21,621 nt of DNA from assembly GCA_030705695.1 (NCBI GenBank), contig JAUZPX010000019.1:1-21621 (forward strand), written 5' to 3'. Positions 1 through 6,841 of the stretch are shown in pieces. The notes below the pieces were generated by a model. That model worked only from the letters and a program-made list of their open reading frames with translations. It made no database searches and was not told the origin of the DNA. Position 1 is the stretch's first letter, and each line of letters begins with the position of its first letter. The position numbers were made by a program, and so were the translations under genes. The stretch is from Bacillota bacterium (GTDB lineage Bacteria > Bacillota > Clostridia > Oscillospirales > Acutalibacteraceae).

Positions 1-1
1 A

Positions 2-784
2 ATGTACTACGACAAAAGTGTGCTTTCAGACCAGGATGTTACTTCCTTTGAGCAAACTCTTAAAGTATGCGATTCTAAGGGCAAGGAGTTTGCCATGGAT
101 GCGGGGAATGGCTATTACGCCAGTATGTTCATGTTTACAGGTGGGATGACACTCGGCTTTGATGAAGCAAACTTTTCGCAAATATGCAATTATAATGAAC
201 AAAAAGTAACTGACAGCTTAAAAGCGTTTGCTACTGCAATTCGAGGATCAAAATCTTTTTCAAGCATGGCGGTTACAAGCGGCGTTAGCGGAATGCAAAA
301 CGGAAATGTTGCCGCTCTCATTGACGGAACTTGGGATGCGCCTGCAATTAAAAAAGCACTTGGCTCTAACTTTGGAGTTGTAAAGCTGCCAACAATTAAT
401 ATTAACGGGCAAAATACACAAATGGTGGATTTTTTGGGATACAGAGCGCTTGGCGTAAATATTAACACAAAATTTCCTGCAACAGCTCATGCTTTAGCAG
501 CTTATTTGTCTTCAAAGGATTGTCAGGAACAGCTTGCTTCAAATTTAGAAATTTGTCCATCAAATATAGAAGCACTTAACGATTCTGCGATTGCAAGCGA
601 TCCAGTTATTTCAGCAATGAAAGAGCAGCAAAAAAATTCAATAGAACAAACAGAAATTTCAGGTTGTTTTTGGGATCCTGTGGCTTCCGTGGGGTCATAT
701 CTTTACGAACCAGATGGTAATCCGATTGATGATGCTTCATTAAAAGCCTTATTAAAAGATACAATGAGTGCAATTGAAGAATAA
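2..784 (+). CDS. ABC transporter sugar-binding protein, MalE-like (5' truncated)
   Basis: This is the C-terminal 260 residues of an extracellular solute-binding protein of family 1, the lipoprotein that captures sugars for an ABC importer. The frame is open to the window edge, so the true start, signal peptide and lipobox lie upstream. The first visible ATG at base 2 is probably internal. Family traits seen are the aromatic/glycine stretch NGYYASMFMFTGG, the ligand-lobe segment around DGTWDAPAIKKALG followed by GVVKLPTI, and a C-terminal helix ending in LKDTMSAIEE, as in maltose/maltodextrin-binding proteins. The exact substrate cannot be told. The two starch-type enzymes at 9963-14754 make a malto-oligosaccharide plausible, but this is inference. 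No clear terminator follows; the thiT promoter begins seven bases after the stop. Confidence 0.85.
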   Translation: MYYDKSVLSDQDVTSFEQTLKVCDSKGKEFAMDAGNGYYASMFMFTGGMTLGFDEANFSQICNYNEQKVTDSLKAFATAIRGSKSFSSMAVTSGVSGMQNGNVAALIDGTWDAPAIKKALGSNFGVVKLPTININGQNTQMVDFLGYRALGVNINTKFPATAHALAAYLSSKDCQEQLASNLEICPSNIEALNDSAIASDPVISAMKEQQKNSIEQTEISGCFWDPVASVGSYLYEPDGNPIDDASLKALLKDTMSAIEE

Positions 785-790
785 TTGTAC

Positions 791-819
791 TTGACAAAAA
801 CAAAAATCTCGATTATTCT
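791..819 (+). promoter_or_regulatory. Sigma-A promoter of thiT
   Basis: TTGACA at 791-796, a 17-base spacer and TATTCT at 814-819 form a good vegetative promoter. Transcription would begin near 826, just upstream of the TPP aptamer, so the riboswitch and thiT form their own unit rather than depending on the preceding transporter gene. Confidence 0.75.
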
Positions 820-837
820 GAATAGGACAAATAAATA

Positions 838-937
838 TTTACAGGGGTGCATTTTGCTGAGAGCGGTGTTAGCCGCAACCCTTATGCCGCCAAAAGCGGT
901 ATTGAACCTGATCTGGATAATGCCAGCGTAGGAAGTT
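838..937 (+). promoter_or_regulatory. TPP riboswitch (THI element)
   Basis: The aptamer shows the conserved THI-box blocks in order: GGGGTGC at 844-850, GCTGAGA at 856-862, ACCCTT at 878-883, then GAACCTGATCTGG and ATAATGCCAGCGTAGGA up to about 933. Two extra short stems, GCGG/CCGC near 862-876 and GCCGC/GCGGT near 886-901, are the variable helices. The aptamer is followed after about 20 bases by an intrinsic terminator and then thiT. The expected logic is that bound thiamine pyrophosphate favours termination and shuts off thiamine uptake. Confidence 0.96.
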
Positions 938-952
938 TTATAAAATAAAAAC

Positions 953-990
953 AACGCTTTATGGTATTACCGTAAAGCGTTTTTGTTTTT
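953..990 (+). terminator. Riboswitch-controlled intrinsic terminator
   Basis: AACGCTTTA at 953-961 pairs with TAAAGCGTT at 973-981, and the stem continues inward through TGGT/ACCG. It is followed by a T-rich run to 990. It lies between the TPP aptamer and the thiT ribosome binding site, the position of the expression platform. Confidence 0.9.
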
Positions 991-1012
991 TGTCAGAATA
1001 AGGAGGAATTTT

Positions 1013-1603
1013 ATGAAAAAATCAATTAATACGGCATTGCTAAGATTGGTAGAAACAGGCGTTATGCTTGCACTTGCAACGGTGCTCAGCGTTATTACAG
1101 TATATCAGGCGCCTTTCGGAGGCTCTGTTACTGTTTGCAGTATGCTTCCGATTTTTATAATAGCCTATCGTCACGGCATACGTTGGGGGTTACTCACAGG
1201 TGCAGTGTACGGACTTTTACAGCTAATCATAGGTCTTAATAATTTTAGTTATCTTCATACAATGACGGGCTTTATAGTATCGTTTTTGTTTGATTACTTT
1301 GTTGCATTCGGAGTACTTGGATTCGGTGGACTTTTCAAAAATAAAATAAAATCCCAGGCAATCGGATTACCGTTAGGCATTATAATCGGATGTGTGCTTA
1401 GATTTTGCTGTCATTTTATTTCAGGTATTGCCGTTTGGGGCGATACTGCCGCTTTTCAGCCGATTTGGGTTTACTCTCTTGTTTACAATGCCTGGTATAT
1501 GGCACCCGAAACTATAATCACATGTGTTGCGGCGGTATTGCTTTCATTTGTATTGGATTTCAGAATGCCGAAATTATTAAAGCAACGTGGTATAGTCAAT
1601 TAA
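1013..1603 (+). CDS. thiT: Thiamine-specific ECF transporter S component ThiT
   Basis: This is the membrane substrate-binding subunit (S component) of an energy-coupling-factor transporter; it binds thiamine and works with a shared EcfA/A'/T module that is not in this window. The 196-residue protein is almost entirely hydrophobic with about six membrane spans, the usual size for ThiT/YuaJ. Conserved-looking segments are LFDYFVAF near 92-99, CHFISGIAVWG near 133-143 and YNAWYMAPE near 158-166, matching regions that line the thiamine pocket in the family. The ATG at 1013 was chosen because AGGAGG lies at 1001-1006; an in-frame start at 983 would lie inside the terminator. The TPP riboswitch just upstream independently supports a role in thiamine uptake. 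Confidence 0.95.
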   Translation: MKKSINTALLRLVETGVMLALATVLSVITVYQAPFGGSVTVCSMLPIFIIAYRHGIRWGLLTGAVYGLLQLIIGLNNFSYLHTMTGFIVSFLFDYFVAFGVLGFGGLFKNKIKSQAIGLPLGIIIGCVLRFCCHFISGIAVWGDTAAFQPIWVYSLVYNAWYMAPETIITCVAAVLLSFVLDFRMPKLLKQRGIVN

Positions 1604-1605
1604 CC

Positions 1606-1727
1606 TGAAAACCGTACAGCCTTTGCGGACAATTTTCCGCTGCGCTGTGTTGTCCTCGTCGAAATCCGACAGGATTCCATCCTCTTTCGCCTTGCGCATC
1701 AAAAAATTGCCTCGCAAATTCAAGTAC
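1606..1727. other. Structured GC-richer intergenic element, possible interspersed repeat
   Basis: This gene-free stretch differs in composition from the AT-rich DNA around it and contains three nested or adjacent hairpins. They are CAGC/GCTG (1617-1620 with 1644-1647) enclosing GCGGA/TCCGC (1625-1629 with 1636-1640), TCCT-GTCG/CGAC-AGGA (1653-1661 with 1667-1674), and TTGCG/CGCAA (1692-1696 with 1713-1717). It contains no convincing reading frame with a ribosome binding site. It could be a dispersed repeat family of the RUP or REP kind, or a 3' RNA element of thiT. I cannot confirm copies from one window. Confidence 0.4.
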
Positions 1728-1755
1728 ATTTTTCAAGATAATCGACTATAAAACT

Positions 1756-1786
1756 AAAAAGAGGAGGCTTAAAGCCTCCTCTTTTT
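1756..1786. terminator. Bidirectional terminator between thiT and the MFS gene
   Basis: AAAAAGAGGAGGC at 1756-1768 pairs with GCCTCCTCTTTTT at 1774-1786 around a five-base loop. The A tract on one side and the T tract on the other allow it to end transcription from both convergent genes. Confidence 0.92.
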
Positions 1787-1802
1787 ATGCAGTAATAGGT
1801 TT

Positions 1803-4712
1803 TTATTTTTTCTGTTGGTTTTCGTCTGTAAGACTGAAAAGATTCTCTCTCTTTTTTGAATAGAATGCTAAAAGCAGTAATGCTATAGCCGATGCAATGG
1901 CAGCAGATAAATATACATTTTTAAAGCCTTCGTTAAGTGTTGTTTGAAATACATTTTCAATTTTAGAGGATTTGTCATTAACAGATAAAAGATAGTTGTT
2001 TTTGGCTGTTTCAAATGCTGCCGGAACAGCGGCATTCATTTTAATCATCTTGCTTTTGAGGTCTTCCATTTTCGAAATTGAAGAATTTATAGCATCAATT
2101 GCAGAGTTTATATTGCTTTTATTTGTATTTGCTGCTGAAATTTTCGATTCAAGAGTTGAAATTGACGAATTAAGCTCATTGATTTTTGCATTAAGATCTT
2201 TTGCAGATTTTAGCTTTGCTAGTTCACTAACTGCGCTTTGCGGCATGTTGGCTTTAACGTTTGCAGGAATCATATCCGCAATTGTCATTCCGCTAGGTAA
2301 TTGACCGCTACCCATTTCTTTAAACATTTTGGCAACGTTCTGTAGTTGTGCAAGAGCGCTTTTTTGAGCGGAAACAGCAGAATTCATTCCGTTAATTGCA
2401 GTTGTGATATTATTTTTATTTGTATTCAGTGCTGAAATTTTTGCTTCAAGGGTTGAAATTGACGAATTAAGCTCATTGATTTTTGCATTGAGATCATCAA
2501 TAGATTTTAAATTTGATAATTCATCAATTACGCTTTGCGCCATATTTGCTTTAATGTTTGCAGGTATCATATCTGCTATTGTTTTTCCGGGCGGTAATTC
2601 GTCGATACCCATTTGCTCAAGCATACCGGCAATGCTTTGAAGCTGAGCAAGAGCACTTTTTTGTGCAGAAACAGCTGAATTCATTCCGTCAATGGCAGTA
2701 CTCATATTATTTTTGCCCGTAGTTGCTTTGGTAATTTTTGATTCAAGAGTTGAAATTGACGAATTAAGATCATTAATTTTTGCATTAAGATCTTTTTCAG
2801 ATTTCAGCTTTGCTAGTTCGCTAACTGCACTTTGCGGCATTTTGGCTTTAACGTTTGCAGGAATCATATCAGCAATTGTCATTCCGCTCGGCAATTCGCC
2901 GTTACCCATTTTTGTAAACATATCGGAAACGCTTTGAAGTTGGGTAAGAGCGCTTTTTTGTGCGGAAACAGCTGTGGTCATTCCGCTCACACCTTGAGAA
3001 ATTCCATTGTATCCTTTTTGTATCTGGGCGGAAGAATCCTTCATACTGCTAATACCGCTGCCGATACCGTTTATACCTTTTGATACCCCGTCTTGTATAT
3101 TTTTAATAATATCAGGTGTCATCTCTGCAAACATTCTGGATGCAAATGTTTTTGAGTTAGCAGTTATTGTTGTAACGTCGCTTGACTGCATAAGTTCAAT
3201 TAAATCAGCAGGCAATTTGTATTTTGAATTATCATTCATGTTTATTTTTACTGTTTGCATTGAAGTAAGATCAGGTATATCAATATTACCTATTTTATCT
3301 TTAGTATTAGGGTCGGTTTTTAATTTATTTATTTTATCGTTAATTTCCTGAGAATAGGGCAATTGCGGTACTTTTACTTCATTTGGCATTATGCTTGTAA
3401 TATTGGTCTGAACAGAAGCACCTGCATGTGCGATAAAACCAATCATTATCGCAGGTGCAATGGCTGTTCCGATTGAACGTACCAAAGAGATTGTAGCAAG
3501 CGAGGAATTTGATTCTCTTTCATCTGTGTTTGCAAGCATCATATAGTTAATCGGTGTGCCCATTGTAAAGCCGACGCCTATACCTATAAACATAAGGCTA
3601 ATAAATACAGTTGTAAAATTCGGAATGGTTGTTGCAAAAAGAATGAGGAACACAGAACCTATAATTGAAATTGCAAAGCCGAAGCCTAGAACAACTTTTG
3701 CGCCGAATTTATCAATGATTTTTCCCGAGACAGGAGCACTGATACCAGCAAATACACCTAGAATTATTACAAGATATCCTCCTGATCCCGATGCGATTTT
3801 AAGTGCATTTTCAGAGAACTGCGGTACAAAGATCATACCCATCATTACAAATCCGCTTACAAAAGAAAGTAAGAGAGTAAAAATAATGTTTTTATTTGTA
3901 AAGTATTTAAGATTCATTACAGGGTCTTGTGCTTTTCTTTCGATAAGAATAAAGACAGGAATCAAAACGGCAAAAAGAATCAAAAACGGATAAACGGTTT
4001 TCGTACCGATTGTTCCGACAAAATTGAAGTAATCAAGATTCTTTAAACCATAAAGAAGCGAAAGTATCATAACAACAAGAACTGATATTCCGAAACCGTC
4101 AATTTTTCCGATAATTTCCGATTTACCGTTTCTAAGTGTGAGAAATCCTGCAATAACGATAAACAATGTAATCGGAACATTTAAGTAGAAAATGAATTGC
4201 CAGTTGTTTTTTCCGAAGAGGTCGAGAATTGCACTTCCGGCAGAAGCTCCGAATATATTGGCAATTCCGTATACGCCGCCAACAAGCCCGAGAGCCATTC
4301 CTCTTTTTTCGGGCGGAAAAGTTGTACCGAATTCAGCAGTTGCAACAGGAAGAATTCCTCCTCCTCCGATTGCCTGAACGGAACGGGCAATGAGTAACAG
4401 TGTAAAACCGCCAAAATTCTGTGAAAGGCCACAGAATAAAGAGCCCAAGCCAAAAAGTGATATACTTATTAAATATACATATTTTCTTCCGTATCTGTCA
4501 GCCAATTTGCCCATTACCGGGATTGAAGCCGCATATGCAAGTGTATAGATAGTAATCATCCATATACCGCTTGTTGCGTCAACACCAAGATTGTTCTGAA
4601 TAATTGTTCTTGCAGGAGTTACTATTCCAGTGTCGATTGCGCCCATGAAAATTCCGGCAAGATAAATTATCATAATTAGAACAAAATTAGGTTTTTTCTG
4701 TACTTTTGTCAT
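1803..4712 (-). CDS. MFS drug exporter (DHA2/EmrB-QacA type) with a repeat-bearing extracytoplasmic loop
   Basis: This is a proton-driven multidrug efflux permease of the 14-helix DHA2 group. The N-terminal 430 residues carry the membrane core, with the motif A loop GKLADRYGRK near 68-77 and DHA2-like helices with GGGGILPVATAEFG near 116-129. The protein is 969 residues, about twice the usual size, because some 500 residues lie between the penultimate helix and the last one (about 932-951). That insert is hydrophilic, rich in Ser, Asn, Ala and Lys, looks coiled-coil-like, and contains three tandem 99-residue repeats (residues 577-873). By topology it should be extracytoplasmic. The start at 4712 is preferred over an in-frame ATG at 4718 because AGGAG lies seven bases before it and almost touches the other. 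It sits 27 bases after a MarR gene, so it is probably co-transcribed and repressed by it. The exported compound is unknown. Confidence 0.9.
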   Translation of the reverse strand: MTKVQKKPNFVLIMIIYLAGIFMGAIDTGIVTPARTIIQNNLGVDATSGIWMITIYTLAYAASIPVMGKLADRYGRKYVYLISISLFGLGSLFCGLSQNFGGFTLLLIARSVQAIGGGGILPVATAEFGTTFPPEKRGMALGLVGGVYGIANIFGASAGSAILDLFGKNNWQFIFYLNVPITLFIVIAGFLTLRNGKSEIIGKIDGFGISVLVVMILSLLYGLKNLDYFNFVGTIGTKTVYPFLILFAVLIPVFILIERKAQDPVMNLKYFTNKNIIFTLLLSFVSGFVMMGMIFVPQFSENALKIASGSGGYLVIILGVFAGISAPVSGKIIDKFGAKVVLGFGFAISIIGSVFLILFATTIPNFTTVFISLMFIGIGVGFTMGTPINYMMLANTDERESNSSLATISLVRSIGTAIAPAIMIGFIAHAGASVQTNITSIMPNEVKVPQLPYSQEINDKINKLKTDPNTKDKIGNIDIPDLTSMQTVKINMNDNSKYKLPADLIELMQSSDVTTITANSKTFASRMFAEMTPDIIKNIQDGVSKGINGIGSGISSMKDSSAQIQKGYNGISQGVSGMTTAVSAQKSALTQLQSVSDMFTKMGNGELPSGMTIADMIPANVKAKMPQSAVSELAKLKSEKDLNAKINDLNSSISTLESKITKATTGKNNMSTAIDGMNSAVSAQKSALAQLQSIAGMLEQMGIDELPPGKTIADMIPANIKANMAQSVIDELSNLKSIDDLNAKINELNSSISTLEAKISALNTNKNNITTAINGMNSAVSAQKSALAQLQNVAKMFKEMGSGQLPSGMTIADMIPANVKANMPQSAVSELAKLKSAKDLNAKINELNSSISTLESKISAANTNKSNINSAIDAINSSISKMEDLKSKMIKMNAAVPAAFETAKNNYLLSVNDKSSKIENVFQTTLNEGFKNVYLSAAIASAIALLLLAFYSKKRENLFSLTDENQQKK
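2094..2984 (-). repeat. Three tandem 297-bp coding repeats in the MFS gene
   Basis: The units are 2688-2984, 2391-2687 and 2094-2390, each exactly 297 bp (99 codons). Each begins with GM(N/T)(S/T)AVSAQKSAL and contains TIADMIPAN(V/I)KA, then DLNAKIN(D/E)LNSSISTLE. Units 1 and 3 are closest in the middle block (PQSAVSELAKLKS), while units 2 and 3 share the GMNSAVSAQKSALAQLQ start. That pattern suggests duplication followed by gene conversion. A shorter degenerate piece (AINSSISKMEDLKSK) follows unit 3. Confidence 0.95.
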
Positions 4713-4739
4713 GAACATTCTCCTTTTCGAGTTAATTAA

Positions 4740-5210
4740 CTAAATCATTTGTCTTGCATTTTGTGCCATTTTTTTAGTTGCGGTCTTAACAATATCAATG
4801 TTTTCAATATCTTTCATTAAAAGGTCGTTCCATTCTTTTAAAATGTTAATTAATTTTGGCTTAAACTGATTAGCTTTATCAGTTACAAAAAACAGAAATG
4901 ACCTGCTATCGTCAGGATTGTCTTTTCTTATGACAAATCCCTTTTTCTCCAGCGACTGCATTGTTCTTGTCATCGCTGCTTTGTCATAATGCAGCTCAGA
5001 AATGATTTGGTCCTGAGTTTTTGCAAACTGATTTTCATGTATGTCTTTAAAAACATCTTCTTTTAATGGACCTCCTTTTTCGTAAAACGCAAGAAGAACC
5101 ATAGCTTCCGTTGAATTTACATCATATTCTTTTAGGGCATTTTTAAAATATAGTCTGAAATATTTTTCAATAACAAAAATATCTCTTCCTAAAGCTGCAT
5201 GGTCGTTCAT
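4740..5210 (-). CDS. MarR-family transcriptional regulator
   Basis: This is a 156-residue winged-helix regulator of the MarR family, usually dimeric repressors released by small aromatic or toxic ligands. The DNA-binding core is visible as LHYDKAAMTRTMQSLEKKG (about 78-96), the recognition region, followed by the wing FVIRKDNPDDSRSFLFFVT (about 97-115) with the family DxR signature in DDSR. Helices at both ends would form the dimer interface. An AGGAGAG site seven bases upstream supports the ATG at 5210. The stop lies 27 bases from the MFS exporter start, so this is a regulator-pump operon. The inverted repeat over its promoter (5284-5329) is the likely operator, implying autoregulation. The inducer cannot be read from the sequence. 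Confidence 0.92.
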   Translation of the reverse strand: MNDHAALGRDIFVIEKYFRLYFKNALKEYDVNSTEAMVLLAFYEKGGPLKEDVFKDIHENQFAKTQDQIISELHYDKAAMTRTMQSLEKKGFVIRKDNPDDSRSFLFFVTDKANQFKPKLINILKEWNDLLMKDIENIDIVKTATKKMAQNARQMI

Positions 5211-5286
5211 TTTTAACTCTCCTAATTAATAAAATGCTGTATTATTAAGTGGCAATATATATTATATGTAAAAAGTCTTGTTTTAG

Positions 5287-5315
5287 TTGACAAATCAAGT
5301 ATATCCTAATATATT
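5287..5315 (+). promoter_or_regulatory. Opposing promoter superimposed on the marR promoter
   Basis: On the plus strand TTGACA (5287-5292), a 17-base spacer and TATATT (5310-5315) form a second near-consensus promoter fully overlapping the marR promoter. No protein gene lies downstream on this strand; transcription would reach the terminator at 5381-5423 after about 100 bases. It may drive a short RNA or be a by-product of the symmetry. Confidence 0.5.
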
Positions 5316-5326
5316 TGATTTGTCAA
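5298..5326 (-). promoter_or_regulatory. Promoter of the marR-MFS operon
   Basis: On the minus strand TTGACA (5326-5321), a 17-base spacer and TATACT (5303-5298) make a near-consensus sigma-A promoter about 80 bases before the marR start codon. The -35 box lies in one arm of the inverted repeat. Confidence 0.85.
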
Positions 5327-5380
5327 CTATATTTTTATAATATTTTTTGGTAATAAAAAAATTAATTATATTAATCAATA

Positions 5381-5423
5381 AAAAACGTCTGAATAACCGT
5401 TACACAGCAATTCAGACGTTTTT
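5381..5423. terminator. Bidirectional terminator downstream of the HgdB-like gene
   Basis: AAAAACGTCTGAAT at 5381-5394 pairs perfectly with ATTCAGACGTTTTT at 5410-5423 around a 15-base loop. T runs occur on both strands, so it would end the minus-strand activase operon and any plus-strand transcript from 5287-5315. Confidence 0.88.
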
Positions 5424-5437
5424 AAAATTCAGTATTT

Positions 5438-6781
5438 TTAAGCTCCGACAACTTCTTTATTTGTTCGTTTTTCAGAGCTATGTTCAAGCTTTTTGTGAGT
5501 TTTCTCTGTTTTAGGCTGAGAAGTAAGCCTTTCTTTTGCTACCGCAAGCATAAGTTTTATGCGGTTTTCTTGATTTACTCTCGGCGCACCGGGGTCGTAG
5601 TCAATTGCCACAATATTTGCACGCTCATCTATACTTTTAATTTTACGAATCATGCCCTTTCCGCAAATGTGATTAGGCAAACAGCCGAATGGCTGTGTAC
5701 AGACGATATTTTCATATCCCGTTTCGGTAAGTTCAAGCATTTCGGCGGTGAGGAGCCAACCTTCTCCCATTTTACTTCCGTACCCGATTACGTCTTTTAC
5801 AAGAGTTTTAGTGTGAGCATATTCTCCTGGAGGAGTAAATCCGTATTTTGCAGTGCTTGCAATCATCATGGTTTCCATTTTTGTAAGATAATCCATGAGA
5901 ATTTTTACAATACGGTATTTAATTTTACTGCCGCCGTAAAGCTTGATGTCCTCAAGACGATTATCAACCTTAAACAGTGAAAATCCCATAATTCCCGGTA
6001 CGCAAACCTCGCAGCCTTCATTTGCGAGAAAGCTTTCAAGATCGTTATTACCAAGACGTGCATATTTAACGTAGATTTCGCCTACGACGCCAACTTTAAC
6101 TTTTGGTGTTTTCACGACTATAATTTCGCTGAACGCTTTTGCAATTTCATCAAGGTTTTGTGAAATCTGCTTTGCTTTAATGCCCATGCCTTTGTTAAAT
6201 CCGTTAGAGAGTTTTTCTGTATAATATTCAACAAGCTTTTGGCTTTCTCCCTGGTTTACTTCGTATGGTTTAACTTGATTATGAAGTAGCATTAATGTAT
6301 CGCCGTAGACAAGGCTTGCAATAATTCTTCTTAGCATAGGCAAAGTGAGGGAAAACCCGCTGTTTTTCTCGAGACCCGAGAGATTTAAAGAAATTACGGG
6401 GATTTTTTCAAATCCTGCTTTAACAAGAGCTTTACGTAGGAGATGTATGTAATTTGAAGCTCTGCATCCTCCGCCTGTTTGGGTTATCATTAGTGCAGTG
6501 CGGTTTAAATCGTATTTTCCGCTTTGTAAGGCATCAATAAACTGCCCGATAACTAAAAGTGCAGGATAACATGTATCATTATGGACATATTTTAGTCCTG
6601 CCTGTGCTATTTCAGGTCCAGAAGTGTCAAGCAAAACAGCATTATAACCATAATGTAAAAACACGTTTTGAATCATTTTAAATTGAATGGGCGCCATCAT
6701 CGGAAGAAGGATTGTGTAATCTTTCTTCATTTCTTTTGTAAAAATCAGGCGGCCGCCTTTGTCGTATATTAACTTTGCCAA
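5438..6781 (-). CDS. HgdB-like 2-hydroxyacyl-CoA dehydratase/benzoyl-CoA reductase subunit homologue
   Basis: This 447-residue protein belongs to the HgdB/BcrB-like superfamily, iron-sulfur proteins that receive a low-potential electron from an ATP-driven activase. Likely cluster ligands are Cys71 (NDTCYPA), Cys106 (TGGGCRASNY) and the group Cys361/Cys367/Cys373 in CTQPFGCLPNHIC; AIDYDPGAP near 392-400 is also family-like. In many Firmicutes this module is the C-terminal part of one protein of roughly 1,400 residues with the activase; here it is a separate gene 60 bases downstream. The start appears to be TTG at 6781, with AAAGGT nine bases upstream. Methionine 18 is the alternative, but homology-like sequence (LIFTKEMKK) extends before it. 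The basic C-terminal tail after about 415 looks unstructured. The substrate is unknown, and dehydration of a CoA ester is not proven. Confidence 0.8.
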   Translation of the reverse strand: MAKLIYDKGGRLIFTKEMKKDYTILLPMMAPIQFKMIQNVFLHYGYNAVLLDTSGPEIAQAGLKYVHNDTCYPALLVIGQFIDALQSGKYDLNRTALMITQTGGGCRASNYIHLLRKALVKAGFEKIPVISLNLSGLEKNSGFSLTLPMLRRIIASLVYGDTLMLLHNQVKPYEVNQGESQKLVEYYTEKLSNGFNKGMGIKAKQISQNLDEIAKAFSEIIVVKTPKVKVGVVGEIYVKYARLGNNDLESFLANEGCEVCVPGIMGFSLFKVDNRLEDIKLYGGSKIKYRIVKILMDYLTKMETMMIASTAKYGFTPPGEYAHTKTLVKDVIGYGSKMGEGWLLTAEMLELTETGYENIVCTQPFGCLPNHICGKGMIRKIKSIDERANIVAIDYDPGAPRVNQENRIKLMLAVAKERLTSQPKTEKTHKKLEHSSEKRTNKEVVGA

Positions 6782-6841
6782 TTGAATTTACCTTTGCCTT
6801 TCTGCTCAAAAAGTATAATAAGTTTGCTGTGAGCAAAATCT

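Larger units (their letters stand above)
5284..5329. promoter_or_regulatory. 15-bp inverted repeat, likely MarR operator pair
   Basis: TAGTTGACAAATCAA at 5284-5298 is a perfect inverted copy of TTGATTTGTCAACTA at 5315-5329, with a 16-base spacer. Each arm also contains a TTGA-N4-TCAA dyad (5287-5298 and 5315-5326), the size expected of one MarR dimer site, and their centres are 28 bp apart. Each arm covers a TTGACA -35 box, so binding would block initiation. Assignment to the adjacent regulator is inferred from position and symmetry. Confidence 0.75.

Noticed and set aside
1996..2937. Several plus-strand open frames of 80-100 codons opposite the MFS repeat region
   Set aside because: They are antisense shadows of the repeated coding sequence, recur with the same 297-bp period, and lack ribosome binding sites.
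2094..2984. 297-bp repeats considered as an insertion element or assembly artefact
   Set aside because: Units keep the reading frame, differ at many codons and have no terminal inverted repeats, as expected for diverged internal duplications.
5480..5980. A 166-codon plus-strand open frame inside the HgdB-like gene
   Set aside because: It runs opposite a well-supported gene with conserved cysteine motifs, and its Phe/Cys-rich translation resembles no protein family.
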